From Chryseobacterium indoltheticum (GTDB lineage Bacteria; Bacteroidota; Bacteroidia; Flavobacteriales; Weeksellaceae): a stretch of 64,000 nt of DNA. Location of the stretch: contig NZ_CP033929.1 in NCBI RefSeq assembly GCF_003815915.1, forward strand, positions 2,356,001 through 2,420,000, read 5' to 3'. Both the position numbers and the translations under genes were made by a program. Of this stretch, positions 27,513 to 37,220 are shown one piece after another. The notes below the pieces were generated by a model, which ran no database searches, was not told the DNA's origin, and saw only the letters and a program-made list of their open reading frames with translations. Every line of letters begins with the position of its first letter. The first letter of the stretch is position 1.

Positions 27513-30500
27513 ATGAAAAGTGTGAAATGTGGTTTTACAATTGCGGCTCTGTTCTTTACAGTAACAATAGAAGCCCAGGAATTAGTTCAAAAAGTATCTT
27601 TTTCTGCGCCGGTAGGTAAACCACTGATAGAAGTTTTGGAAGAATTTGCCGGAAAAACCAGAATGAGACTGGTATATTCCAAAACAGATATTAAAGAATT
27701 AAAGGTAAAAAGTATTAAGTGTGACAATATTCCTGTCAATGAATGTTTAAAAGATATTACAAGTGGTCTTCCTATTGTGCATCGTCTTCGGGGAGATCTC
27801 ATTTCAATAAAATATCAAGGGTCAGATGTCTCTGCTCTAGGTGACGGCAGGGTTTCCGGGAAGATAGTAGATGAAATTGGTAACCCTGTGATCAGTGCAG
27901 ACGTAAGCATTGCTGGAAAGAATGCATTAACAGATAGCAATGGTGATTTTTCGATAGAACTTCCTTCGGGATCTTATACATTAATTGTGAAAGCTACGAA
28001 ATATGATGTTTTACGTGTAGAAAAATTATCGATCGTAAATAATCAAACCAACACTGTTTCATTTGTGATGAGGTCAGCTTCTGATAAGATCGCGAGTATA
28101 AAAGAAGTTGTGATTACAGGAACTCGAAAAGCAGATACACAGGCAGGATTATTGGCTTTACAGAAAAAAGCAGCACAGATGAGTGACGGAATTTCGGCTG
28201 AACAAATTTCCAAAACACCCGATAATGATTTGGGAGGAACGCTGAAAAGGATAACAGGTATTACTACAATTGATAATAAATATGTAGTGGTGCGCTCGAT
28301 GGGAGAACGTTGGAATACAGCAGCGATGGATGGGATCAATCTTCCAAGTACAGAAGCTTATAACCAAAATTTTTCGTTCGATATTATTCCCAATTCCATG
28401 GTGGAAAGTGTGATTGTGAGCAAAACAGCTACTCCGGATATGAATGCAAGCTTTGCGGGAGGTTTTGTAGAAGTTAAAACTAAAGATATCCCCAACGAAA
28501 GCTTTACTACGGTAACAATGGGAACTTCCTACAATGATCAGACAACTTTTAAGGAATTTCTTACCAGAAAACGCGGAAAATATGATTACTTCGGGTATGA
28601 TGACGGAACGAGAGATTTCCCTTTGGGCTTGAAGTTTACAAATTGGGAAAACCCTTTGTTCTTTGAACAATCGAGACAGTTTAAGAATGATAATTTTACC
28701 AATTATGCTACAATAGCAGATATGGGATCTAATTTCCAGATCGCGTTGGGAAGAAATTATAAGCTTAAAAATAATAGCAAATGGGGATTTGCAGGAGCTT
28801 TGATTGTAAGAAACGAACAAAATAAACTAGAGATCGATCACACAGGAAGAGGAAACTGGTTAGACACAAGTTACTTGCTTTCGGATTGGCAAACAACCGG
28901 CTCAAATCCTGTAGAATTTTACAACTTCAAAAACCAGGGAGCCTCATATAATTATAATTCTACGGTTGCCGGAATGTTGAATTTTGGATTGCAGCTGGGT
29001 AAAAACAGATTTTCATTCAGAAACTCTTATACTCATATTTATGATAATACCCTGACCAGAATTACAGGCTGGAATGAATATACTTCAGGAAGTGGTTTGC
29101 CGGCTAATGCAGAATTGGCTTACAATTATTTCTACAACGGAATTGTTCCCAATAATGATCCTGAACAGATAAAAACTTTAGACAGACCTTATACAAATAA
29201 TGCCAATTATCCGATTTATCAAACTCTTTTACAAAATAAAATAGAAGGAAGTCATAAAATAGGTAATGTAGCGGTAGACTGGTTTGCGGCAAGAACGGGT
29301 GTAGCATCTGATACAAAAGATTATACATTGCACAATACGCTTTATAATTTCATCGGGACTGAAATTATAGCGTATCATGAAGCTAATAACTCTTCCAGCG
29401 ATTTTGCGAGAGGGTATATAGAAAATAAAGAAACAGATTATAATTATGGTGCCTCTTTTAAATGGGGTAAAGATTTAGGAGATTTTAAAAATGATATAAA
29501 GGCCGGTTATGCAGGAGTATCTAAAAGCAATACCAATTTTCAGCAAAAATTTCTCTTAAGAGTTGACGAAAAAGTAACAGGAAGCAATCTTATGGCTTTG
29601 CAGGGTGCACTTTCTGAATGGTTGGATGGTTCGCACTATGTACCTGGTGGAATCGGATGGCAGACAAGACCGCTTTACACTGACGAACAATATAAAGGTA
29701 AAGTGGAGCAGCATGCAGGGTTTATTATGTTTGATAATCGATGGAAAAGCAAATTTAGATTGGTTTGGGGATTGAGGGCAGAATATTTTAAATATAAATT
29801 GCTTTCTCAGCAGCTAGATCCTAATGATCCACAGAATGTTTACAAAGAGGCGGTGGAGGACAAACCTTGGCAATTCATGCCTTCTGCGAATTTTACTTAC
29901 AGCCCGACCAGTAAAACCAATGTGAGGCTTGCCTACAATAGAATGGTTATTCGTCCTCAGTTTAACGAAAGAACGGGATTGCCCTATTTTGATCCTATCG
30001 CGAACGGACTGATTCATAATACAGAAATGGTGTCGTCTGTGGTGAATAATTATGATTTTAAATTGGAATGGTTTCCAGGTTTAGGTGAAATATTCTCAGT
30101 CGGATTGTACTACAAAAATATAGACAGACCCATCGAAAGAGAAGGGTATATTTCAAATGAAGGAAACTTACATCTTTATAACGGGAATTCTAAAAATGCA
30201 GAACTGAAAGGATTTGAGGCTGAGGTAAGAAAAAATTTAAGTTTCATCGAAGCAGATTCTTTTTTCGAAAAACTCTTCATCAGCGGAAACTTCACCTATA
30301 ACGATACCAAGGTAATATCTTTTAAAGACAGAACTAAAACCACAGATCTTGATGATACTTATGAGGTAGACAGACCGCTTTACGGTCAAACTCCTTATGC
30401 TTATAATTTAGGACTGATGTATGATGGTGAAAGGTTGGGAATAAGTCTTTTGTATAATGCAAAAGGTGAGCAATACATTACTGTAGGGTATGGTTACAAC

Positions 30501-30797
30501 GGAGAAGAGATTCAAAGACCTTATGCAGTTGCAGATGCACAGCTTTCGTACAAATTTTTAAGAAACAGAAATTTGGAGGTGAAGTTTAATGCAAGAAATC
30601 TTTTCAATAGAGTGAAAGAGTTTTATAATAATTTCAATTCTTATTCGGTATCCAAAGGCGGCGGTTTACAAACAGAAAGAGAAATGCTGGAGCTTCTTCC
30701 CGGTGCTACCAATAAATATGATAAAAATATTGATAAAATTTTATTTCGTGCTTACAGCGGAAGAATATTCGGCTTAAGTGTGAACTATACTTTTTAA
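27513..30797 (+). CDS. TonB-dependent receptor with STN domain
   Basis: A 1094-aa outer-membrane transducer. Signal peptide about 1-22; STN domain about 30-105 (KPLIEVLEEFAGKTRMRLVY), which contacts FecR; carboxypeptidase-regulatory-like domain about 115-190 (GRVSGKIVDEIGNPVISADV); plug about 205-330 (KEVVITGTRKAD, LGGTLKRITGI, VVRSMGERWN, ATPDMNASFAGGFVEVKTKD); then the barrel ending with an aromatic GLSVNYTF. No SusD follows; instead a beta-helix lipoprotein, a T9SS cargo and further lipoproteins. The ligand is unknown. Confidence 0.93.
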   Translation: MKSVKCGFTIAALFFTVTIEAQELVQKVSFSAPVGKPLIEVLEEFAGKTRMRLVYSKTDIKELKVKSIKCDNIPVNECLKDITSGLPIVHRLRGDLISIKYQGSDVSALGDGRVSGKIVDEIGNPVISADVSIAGKNALTDSNGDFSIELPSGSYTLIVKATKYDVLRVEKLSIVNNQTNTVSFVMRSASDKIASIKEVVITGTRKADTQAGLLALQKKAAQMSDGISAEQISKTPDNDLGGTLKRITGITTIDNKYVVVRSMGERWNTAAMDGINLPSTEAYNQNFSFDIIPNSMVESVIVSKTATPDMNASFAGGFVEVKTKDIPNESFTTVTMGTSYNDQTTFKEFLTRKRGKYDYFGYDDGTRDFPLGLKFTNWENPLFFEQSRQFKNDNFTNYATIADMGSNFQIALGRNYKLKNNSKWGFAGALIVRNEQNKLEIDHTGRGNWLDTSYLLSDWQTTGSNPVEFYNFKNQGASYNYNSTVAGMLNFGLQLGKNRFSFRNSYTHIYDNTLTRITGWNEYTSGSGLPANAELAYNYFYNGIVPNNDPEQIKTLDRPYTNNANYPIYQTLLQNKIEGSHKIGNVAVDWFAARTGVASDTKDYTLHNTLYNFIGTEIIAYHEANNSSSDFARGYIENKETDYNYGASFKWGKDLGDFKNDIKAGYAGVSKSNTNFQQKFLLRVDEKVTGSNLMALQGALSEWLDGSHYVPGGIGWQTRPLYTDEQYKGKVEQHAGFIMFDNRWKSKFRLVWGLRAEYFKYKLLSQQLDPNDPQNVYKEAVEDKPWQFMPSANFTYSPTSKTNVRLAYNRMVIRPQFNERTGLPYFDPIANGLIHNTEMVSSVVNNYDFKLEWFPGLGEIFSVGLYYKNIDRPIEREGYISNEGNLHLYNGNSKNAELKGFEAEVRKNLSFIEADSFFEKLFISGNFTYNDTKVISFKDRTKTTDLDDTYEVDRPLYGQTPYAYNLGLMYDGERLGISLLYNAKGEQYITVGYGYNGEEIQRPYAVADAQLSYKFLRNRNLEVKFNARNLFNRVKEFYNNFNSYSVSKGGGLQTEREMLELLPGATNKYDKNIDKILFRAYSGRIFGLSVNYTF

Positions 30798-31097
30798 TTA
30801 TAAAGATAAAGAAAAGAGCTCAGTAGTGAAACGTACAGGTTTGGTATCCTGAAAGTGAATCAAAAAAATATAACTGATGAACGCGCAACACAGTTTCAGA
30901 TTCATAAAAAATAACCAATGCCATCCGTTGTCCCAGACATTGGCAAAGAAAAAGGGAACTCTTCGATATAGCTCCTCCTGTAGCGTAGAGTAATAAAAAC
31001 CAAATTGCTGAAATACAGAGGCGTGTATTTCTAAATTTTTTAAAAATCAGGCCGGAAAATATTAACCAGAAAGCTTGATGTCCAAAAAACTTTAACA
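30798..31097. other. 300-bp spacer between TonB receptor and beta-helix lipoprotein
   Basis: No supported gene. An inverted repeat CCAATG/CATTGG lies near 30915-30944, possibly an RNA processing or attenuation site. Confidence 0.4.
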
Positions 31098-32408
31098 ATG
31101 AAAAAATTAACTTTAATCGCTGTAGCAGCATTGTCTCTTACTGCTTGTCAACATGATTCTTTAGTAGATTCTTCAGACTCTTTTAACATGAAAGCTACTT
31201 CTGCTGAATATCTTACTGCATCTGCTCTTCCTGTAACTTCAGTTAGCGGTGACATCACTTCTAGCACTGTCTGGAGCGGAGTAATAGAAATCAACGGTAT
31301 TGTATCTGTAAAAAACGGAGCCACGCTTACTATTATGCCAGGTACATTTATTAAAGCTAAACCTAATGCGATAGGTGAAGGTTCTGGTATTTTGGTCATT
31401 ACAAAAACCGGTAAAATTAATGCAACGGGTACAGAGTCTCAACCGATTATTTTTACAAGTTATAATTTATTAGACGGAAACGAAGATACTACGGCAACTT
31501 CTGGAGATTTCGGTGGAGTAGTGATCTTAGGAGATGCTCCTACAAACGTTCCTACAACAACTACTGTAGAAGGTTTAACAGGAAGTGATTTTTATTTCGG
31601 AGGTTCAAACACTGCTCACAACGGGGGAACCATGAAGTATGTTCGTATCGAGTTTGCAGGTTATGACTTTGTAGGTGCTAATTCTGGTAACGAAGTTAAT
31701 GCTTTGACATTGGCCGGTGTTGGAAATGGTACTACTTTAGATCATATTCAGGTTTCTTTCGGTCAGGATGATTCTTTTGAATTTTTCGGAGGAACAGTGA
31801 ATGCTTCTAACCTGATTTCTTTTGCTGCAGAAGATGATAACTTCGATTTTGATAACGGATATACAGGTACAATTACTTGTGCTCTTGCATTAGCAGATAC
31901 CAACTCGTCGCATACCACAAGTGGTGGCGTTTCTGATACCAACGGTATCGAGCTAGATAACAATGCTTCAGGTACTTCAACTTCGTTGCTTACCCACCCT
32001 GTAATCAATAACCTAACTATCGTAGGACCAAGTACAAATGTATTTTCTACAGTTCCGGGGGTAGGTCCTGCTTACGAAAACGGAATTCATATTAGAAGAA
32101 ACGGTAGATTAACATTAAATGATGCTGTTATTACAGGATATCCTACAGGGATAAAAGTAGAAGGTTCTGGTTCAGAATTATCTTCTGCATCTATCTATAG
32201 CTCGATCAAAGTTCATGGGTTTACCACTTCTGTTACAGGTCTTGGTACAGCAGGAATTCCTTCTGGAAACTTGTTTACAGGAGCTTCTGCTCAGCTTTTT
32301 GGTATGAGCCAGCCGTTTTTCAACATCGGAGGTTGGAATGTTTCTCCAAGAAACTGTGGTAACTACGACGGTATCTGGACAAAATATAATTTTGGTACAA
32401 TAGACTAA
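31098..32408 (+). CDS. Surface lipoprotein with beta-helix-like repeats
   Basis: A 436-aa lipoprotein with lipobox LTAC (Cys17). The body is rich in Gly, Thr and Asn with right-handed beta-helix character: repeated short strands such as GVIEINGIVSVKNGATLTIM, GILVITKTGKINATG and LTLAGVGNGTTLDHIQVSFG. No catalytic motif seen. The first gene after the TonB receptor, and ended by a terminator, so probably the receptor's abundant surface partner in the place where SusD would be expected. Function unknown. Confidence 0.8.
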   Translation: MKKLTLIAVAALSLTACQHDSLVDSSDSFNMKATSAEYLTASALPVTSVSGDITSSTVWSGVIEINGIVSVKNGATLTIMPGTFIKAKPNAIGEGSGILVITKTGKINATGTESQPIIFTSYNLLDGNEDTTATSGDFGGVVILGDAPTNVPTTTTVEGLTGSDFYFGGSNTAHNGGTMKYVRIEFAGYDFVGANSGNEVNALTLAGVGNGTTLDHIQVSFGQDDSFEFFGGTVNASNLISFAAEDDNFDFDNGYTGTITCALALADTNSSHTTSGGVSDTNGIELDNNASGTSTSLLTHPVINNLTIVGPSTNVFSTVPGVGPAYENGIHIRRNGRLTLNDAVITGYPTGIKVEGSGSELSSASIYSSIKVHGFTTSVTGLGTAGIPSGNLFTGASAQLFGMSQPFFNIGGWNVSPRNCGNYDGIWTKYNFGTID

Positions 32409-32416
32409 TACTTATC

Positions 32417-32459
32417 AAGCAGGGAGTGTAGCTTTTACATTCCCTGCTTTTACTTTTTT
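32417..32459 (+). terminator. Terminator after the beta-helix lipoprotein
   Basis: A 14-bp stem (32417-32430 with 32436-32449, one G-U pair), 5-nt loop, then a T-rich tract. Strong and inside the presumed operon. Confidence 0.82.
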
Positions 32460-32478
32460 AATATTAATAATTGGCATT

Positions 32479-33393
32479 ATGAAAAAAATAATTTTATTAT
32501 CTGTAATACTTTTATCGAAGGCGGTATTTGCTCAAATCCCTGTTTGGATGAATACATTTGAAACACCAAGTGACTTACAAGGATGGACTTTCTATGATAC
32601 AAACGGAAATGGAAACGGTTGGATGCAAGGACAAAATATCTATCACAACGGAACTTCATTAGCATACGGAACTGCAGGTGTTCTTCGTCATTCTATCAAT
32701 TTGGTTCCTACAGGTAATGCAACAGGTTTTGCAACTGAAAACGATTGGATAGTTTCTCCGGAAATAGACCTTACGAATGTTGGCGGAACTATTACTTTAG
32801 CAGGATATATCGGAAGACAAAGGTCTAGCCATGCAAGTGTAAGCAGAGATTTATACATTTTTGTAAGCACCTCTCAGAAGCCTGTTCCAGGTCTTGCAGA
32901 TTTTCAACAGTTAGCAACTGATGCTCAAAGTGCAGGTGGTGCAACATATAGATTTAGTGCTTCAAGTAACCTTCCGTCTGATCTTACACAGTTTGCAGAA
33001 TCTTTGGTAAACATCTCAGCTTTTGCAGGAAAGAAAATTTATATAGGCCTTTGGTCAAACAGAATTTCATCCGGAGGAGCACCAAATTCTCAGAATATCA
33101 ATATAGATGAGATGGCAATCTATGCTTCCGTTTTAAGTACAAAAGAAGTAAAAACGGGAAAAGCATTAAGTAAAATAATAGAAAATCCTGTATCATCTTC
33201 CTTACAAATAAAACTTGATGCAGCTTTAAAAGAAAACAACACAACAGTAAGTGTCTATAATATGGGCGGTCAGCAGATTTTAAAAACAAAATATTCTAAA
33301 AATATCAATGTAGCAGAATTTTCGGCAGGTACTTATATTGTTGAGGTATCAGACAGAATAGTCTCTGAGCGAATGAAATTTATTAAAAAATAG
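32479..33393 (+). CDS. T9SS-secreted protein with choice-of-anchor J domain
   Basis: A 304-aa secreted protein. Signal peptide MKKIILLSVILLSKAVFAQ. The middle resembles the choice-of-anchor J / MAM-like jelly roll (WMNTFETPSDLQGWTFYD, ENDWIVSPEIDLTNVGGTI, KIYIGLWSNRIS). The C-terminal about 75 residues are a type A T9SS sorting domain (VSVYNMGGQQILKTK, FSAGTYIVEVSDRI, MKFIKK). It is exported, then carried to the surface by the type IX system. Possibly a carbohydrate or protein adhesin. Confidence 0.87.
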   Translation: MKKIILLSVILLSKAVFAQIPVWMNTFETPSDLQGWTFYDTNGNGNGWMQGQNIYHNGTSLAYGTAGVLRHSINLVPTGNATGFATENDWIVSPEIDLTNVGGTITLAGYIGRQRSSHASVSRDLYIFVSTSQKPVPGLADFQQLATDAQSAGGATYRFSASSNLPSDLTQFAESLVNISAFAGKKIYIGLWSNRISSGGAPNSQNINIDEMAIYASVLSTKEVKTGKALSKIIENPVSSSLQIKLDAALKENNTTVSVYNMGGQQILKTKYSKNINVAEFSAGTYIVEVSDRIVSERMKFIKK

Positions 33394-33462
33394 ATTTCTC
33401 TTATAAAAATTTATAACCATGAAACTAAAACATATCCTCTGTAATTTTTTATAATTAAAACA

Positions 33463-33502
33463 ATTGTTCTCAGCTTTTTATGTTTGGGCTGAGGCAATTT
33501 TT
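33463..33502 (+). terminator. Terminator after the T9SS cargo gene
   Basis: Stem of CTCAGC / GCTGAG extended by ATTG / CAAT with a small bulge, followed by T5. Confidence 0.65.
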
Positions 33503-33535
33503 CTCATAAACAGTTTACTTTTTAAAATTAAATAA

Positions 33536-34276
33536 ATGAAAAATATTTTAGCGCTGACTGTATTTTCACTGCTTTTTTCTTGTACAGACAATAGTTCTTT
33601 AGAAGTTTATGATAAAATTCAGAGGGCAGCACAGATAAATATTAAAGGATACTCAAAACCAGATGTTATTCAGATGAGACTCAACGGAGTTCCCATATCT
33701 GTTAATGGAAATACTTCTTACACCGAGAAAATAGAAACTCAGCTCAATTTTGTTGTAGACAAAGGTGAGACCGACGAAATTGGAATTTACAATAATCAAA
33801 CCGGAGCTCAGATTGCTAAATACAATATCAATTTTGATAATGCTTTAGATTTCAAAGACTTGTATTTCTTTAATCTACCCGGAATTTATTTACAAACGTA
33901 TGCTGTGAAACCTCAGGTTAATTTGGGCAGAGTAGGATTCGAATTTATTTTTCCTAATCTTGGTGAATTTTCGGGAGCATCTTTAGAAGGGGTAAAAGGT
34001 ATTTTGAAGAGAGAAAACGGAACTGTACTTGCCGAATTTGATCACATTGGAAAAAAAGATTTTACAGCTGTTAAAATTTACACATTTTTCAGCGCTACGG
34101 CTCCTGTTTATCTGGAACTGTATAAAATTGGAGCCAATATTCCTTACACGGGTTCAGGTATTATAAAAGTGACTTTAAAACAGGATATTGGCGCTAATAT
34201 GATTGTTCTTCAGGAAAAAATGGAGAATGGAGTTTGGGTAGTGAAAGGCGATATTGATGTTGCTGATTATTTATAA
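33536..34276 (+). CDS. Lipoprotein of unknown function
   Basis: A 246-aa lipoprotein (MKNILALTVFSLLFSCTDN, Cys17). The rest looks like one or two beta-sandwich domains (INIKGYSKPDVIQMRLNG, FIFPNLGEFSGASLEGVKG, VYLELYKIGANIPYTGSGI). No family recognised. It is 16 bp upstream of the S41 protease gene and in the same direction, so the two are probably cotranscribed. Confidence 0.75.
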   Translation: MKNILALTVFSLLFSCTDNSSLEVYDKIQRAAQINIKGYSKPDVIQMRLNGVPISVNGNTSYTEKIETQLNFVVDKGETDEIGIYNNQTGAQIAKYNINFDNALDFKDLYFFNLPGIYLQTYAVKPQVNLGRVGFEFIFPNLGEFSGASLEGVKGILKRENGTVLAEFDHIGKKDFTAVKIYTFFSATAPVYLELYKIGANIPYTGSGIIKVTLKQDIGANMIVLQEKMENGVWVVKGDIDVADYL

Positions 34277-34292
34277 ATAATCTTTAAATTTT

Positions 34293-35657
34293 ATGAGCAA
34301 AACTTTTTTTAAAACTCAGTTACTGGCTTTAATTATATTATCTTTTTTGATAGTTTCTTGCAACCGTACAGATGATGAGGTGCCCAATTTTCCCGAAGGT
34401 AGCACCGAATCTGTGAATGTTTGGGTTCAGGACAGCATGAGACGATATTACTATTGGGCAGATCAGATGCCGCCAAAGCCCAATTATCATCTTCCGGTAA
34501 AAGACTTTTTTAAAAGTTTGTTGCTTCCTCAGGATCGTTTTTCATTTATCATTAATACAAGCGATGCATCTACTTATCCTCGTTCGGTAAGAAATATGTA
34601 TGGCTTTGATTATGCTGTTTTGCAGTTGGAAAATGGTGAAATTGTTACGGTCATAAAATTAGTTTTGAAAAATTCTCCCGCTCTGAATGCCGGATTGGAA
34701 AGAGGAATGATCATCAAAAAAATCGACGGACAAAATATTACCGCTTCTAACGCGGAACAATTAACTTCATCCATAGCCGAAAAAACGATGATCGAGCTTA
34801 CCGTAGGAAATTGGCAAAACGGATCGGTTGTTAATGAAAAAAACATTACAGTTTATTATGGGTATACTTTTGAGCAGCCTTTGACGTCTAAAATATTTGA
34901 TAAAAACGGAAAGAAAACAGGATATCTTTATATTTATGATTTTCCGGATGGGATGAGTCAGGCTCTCAATCAGAAATTCGCAGAATTTAAAAGTGCGGGA
35001 GTGCAGGATTTGGTTCTTGATCTCCGATACAATTATGGAGGTTCTGTTTCATCAGCTGCAGCACTTTGTGCGTTGATTCCGGCAGGAATTTCTGCAAATT
35101 CTCAGTTTATTACCTATAAAGGAAATAAAAACGGGGGCGAAGTTAAAAGGTCTTTTTCACAACAAATTGCTTACGCTTCCAATGCGATTAATTTTAATGC
35201 TTTACAAGCCAATTCTCTTGGTTTACAAAAAGTATATGTTTTAACCTCAAAAAGCACTGCTTCTGCTTCTGAAATTGTTATCAATAATCTAAAACCTTAT
35301 ATGGAAGTCATTCAGGTTGGTGAAGTTACATTAGGAAAAGACATGGCCGGATTTGTAATTGAAGACAAGCGAAAACCTAAAAAAATTACTTGGCAGATAC
35401 ATCCTGTTATTTATAAAGTATTCAATGCCAATGGTGAAGGGAATTATAATAATGGGATTTTTCCGCAAATCTCTGTTAATGAATTTATATCATTGCCATT
35501 ACTTCCTTTAGGCGATCCTGACGAAATATTGCTTTCTTCTGTGATGAATAAAATTTATTCAAAGTCTGTACATACAGAAGCTCAATCAAAAAGCGTAAAA
35601 ATCTTATTTCAAAGTGATCGTCCTTTTACTGTTCTTTCAAAATTAAATTTTAAGTAA
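34293..35657 (+). CDS. S41-family peptidase lipoprotein
   Basis: A 454-aa C-terminal-processing-type protease anchored by a lipobox (LIVSC, about Cys23). An N-terminal helical segment (VNVWVQDSMRRYYYWADQMP) is followed by a PDZ-like domain (SPALNAGLERGMIIKKIDGQ) and the protease core (DLVLDLRYNYGGSVSSAAAL). Likely nucleophile Ser lies in LTSKSTASASEIVINNLKPY, with a Lys in LGKDMAGF further on. It may process the surface proteins of this locus. Confidence 0.88.
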   Translation: MSKTFFKTQLLALIILSFLIVSCNRTDDEVPNFPEGSTESVNVWVQDSMRRYYYWADQMPPKPNYHLPVKDFFKSLLLPQDRFSFIINTSDASTYPRSVRNMYGFDYAVLQLENGEIVTVIKLVLKNSPALNAGLERGMIIKKIDGQNITASNAEQLTSSIAEKTMIELTVGNWQNGSVVNEKNITVYYGYTFEQPLTSKIFDKNGKKTGYLYIYDFPDGMSQALNQKFAEFKSAGVQDLVLDLRYNYGGSVSSAAALCALIPAGISANSQFITYKGNKNGGEVKRSFSQQIAYASNAINFNALQANSLGLQKVYVLTSKSTASASEIVINNLKPYMEVIQVGEVTLGKDMAGFVIEDKRKPKKITWQIHPVIYKVFNANGEGNYNNGIFPQISVNEFISLPLLPLGDPDEILLSSVMNKIYSKSVHTEAQSKSVKILFQSDRPFTVLSKLNFK

Positions 35658-35660
35658 AAT

Positions 35661-35933
35661 ATGCAAGGTATCGAACCAAAATTTCATAATACTCTCATCG
35701 AAAGAGCTAAATATTACCGTTACTTATTGGTCGAATCACAAAAAGATACTGATTCTAATTACCCCATAGATATTGATGAAGTTTCTGAATTAGGTAATCT
35801 TTATGAAGAATATCTGAAAAATAAAAGCCAGCTTGAAAAAAGCATAAAAAAATACAAGGAATGTCATAAAAAAGCACAGGCACAGCTATCTTTAAAAATC
35901 CGAATTGTAAGAAGAAATTTAAGAAACGGATAA
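35661..35933 (+). CDS. Small coiled-coil hypothetical protein
   Basis: A 90-aa, highly charged, helical protein (LGNLYEEYLKNKSQLEKSIK), no signal and basic C terminus. It starts three bases after the protease stop, so it is probably translated from the same mRNA. No family recognised; cytoplasmic by composition. Confidence 0.6.
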   Translation: MQGIEPKFHNTLIERAKYYRYLLVESQKDTDSNYPIDIDEVSELGNLYEEYLKNKSQLEKSIKKYKECHKKAQAQLSLKIRIVRRNLRNG

Positions 35934-36032
35934 AGGTTTTACTTGAATTAAAAACTGTGAGTAATTTAATTAATTAAAAACAATAAATTACCGTAGACAA
36001 CTATAAAGCTTCGTACAATATTATTAAGAATA

Positions 36033-36065
36033 AAATAATCCCACACTAACCATGTGGGATTATTT
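36033..36065. terminator. Bidirectional terminator
   Basis: A perfect 13-bp stem AAATAATCCCACA / TGTGGGATTATTT with 7-nt loop between convergent operons. A and T tracts flank it on both sides. Confidence 0.82.
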
Positions 36066-36179
36066 ATTAATATATTCTGGCAATATTTGCTGTGTAAATC
36101 AGTCCAGATATGTACCACATATTTCTCATAAAATATGACACGAGAAAGATGAGGTGATGTTTGATAAGTTTTTTGAAAC

Positions 36180-36689
36180 TTACTGCACAACCAGGTAAGT
36201 TTCATTTGTTGCGGGCAAATAAAACCAAAAGGATTCTACAAGTGTATTGCTGCCAATCTGGTAATCATATACCGGGGTTGTTCCGCATGGTGCAGAAAAA
36301 GCATCATCTCCCATCATATATTGGTCTCCGGTCTGTACCCCGTTTGCGTCTTTTGTCAAAAACCAAGAAAACTGCCAGCGTGTAATTGGGCTTACCGTAG
36401 TTAAGAAACCTGAATTCGGAGGGACATGGTTGGTAATTGCCCCTGTAGCCGAAGTTCTAGCTGACCAGCCTCCTATATAGGGTAAACTATCATTGTAATC
36501 TAAAATTGTTGCAGAAGTAGACGCAGGAAATTCATATGAAGTCCACACCGATGGTAAGCAATTTTGGCTTCCTCTGGCAAACAATCTTCCCTGCATATTG
36601 TAAACACTATAATTAAAAAGATTTAATGTACCTTGAGAAAATAGTGAATTTGAGATAACGCAAATTAAAATTAAAAAAAGTTTTTTCAT
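36180..36689 (-). CDS. Small secreted protein, NY-C-P family (paralogue A)
   Basis: A 169-aa secreted protein (signal MKKLFLILICVISNSLFSQG). It shares a pattern with 36698 and 38960: near the mature start an NY-x2-Y (LFNYSVYN), then NCLP, later PITRWQF, a second Cys (APCGTTPVYDY) and a final ESFWFYLP...TYLVVQ. Two Cys could form a disulfide. No known domain recognised. Third gene of a minus-strand operon with a small lipoprotein and paralogue B. Confidence 0.72.
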   Translation of the reverse strand: MKKLFLILICVISNSLFSQGTLNLFNYSVYNMQGRLFARGSQNCLPSVWTSYEFPASTSATILDYNDSLPYIGGWSARTSATGAITNHVPPNSGFLTTVSPITRWQFSWFLTKDANGVQTGDQYMMGDDAFSAPCGTTPVYDYQIGSNTLVESFWFYLPATNETYLVVQ

Positions 36690-36697
36690 AATATTTT

Positions 36698-37210
36698 TTA
36701 TTGAATTATAAAATAAGTTTCACCTCCTGAAACGAACCAAAATGCCTCGTATGCCCATGGAGCGCCCCCTTCATAGTCAACAAGCGGGGTATTGCAAACA
36801 ATAGTTCCCACGCTACCGCCACCATATGGAACGCCGCCACCGCTGACATAATGCAGAGAGAACTTATTGAGTTGCCAAGACGTTGTGGTCGCATAAGGTG
36901 TATTCAAAATAAGGTTGGTATGAGCCTGAGTGGTAACAGCACCACCTGCTGTATATACAGTCCAGCTTGGTATCGGAGGATTTACGAGCCCGCTCTGGTA
37001 ATAGCCGTTATAAGTTACAGCTGCCCCTGGTGGAACAGGAACCGGATGATTAGTTCCATTAAAACTTGGTAGACAGTTACCATTGCTTGAATTATAACCC
37101 ACCAATGAATTACTCAAATTATATGCAGTATAATTAAATATGTTTATTTTTCCCTGCCCAAAAGCAAAGGAACATATAAGAACCAGAGTGATAGAAATAT
37201 ATTTTTTCAT
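36698..37210 (-). CDS. Small secreted protein, NY-C-P family (paralogue B)
   Basis: A 170-aa secreted protein (signal ends about AFGQG). Pattern as in paralogue A: INIFNYTAYNLS, GNCLPSF, TTSWQLNKF, TIVCNTPLVDYE and terminal YEAFWFVSGGETYFIIQ. Gly-rich middle. Eight bases separate it from paralogue A and ten from the lipoprotein gene upstream. Unknown function; small rigid beta protein by composition. Confidence 0.72.
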   Translation of the reverse strand: MKKYISITLVLICSFAFGQGKINIFNYTAYNLSNSLVGYNSSNGNCLPSFNGTNHPVPVPPGAAVTYNGYYQSGLVNPPIPSWTVYTAGGAVTTQAHTNLILNTPYATTTSWQLNKFSLHYVSGGGVPYGGGSVGTIVCNTPLVDYEGGAPWAYEAFWFVSGGETYFIIQ

Positions 37211-37220
37211 GGCTCAATTT

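Noticed and set aside
28158..28820. 220-codon open frame on the minus strand inside the TonB receptor gene
   Set aside because: Low-complexity, Cys/Ser/Ile-rich translation with no motif; fully antisense to a well-supported gene.
30820..31131. 103-codon minus-strand frame between the TonB receptor and the beta-helix lipoprotein
   Set aside because: Overlaps the lipoprotein start in antisense, hydrophobic but no family pattern or promoter; not supported, although it occupies an otherwise empty 300 bp.
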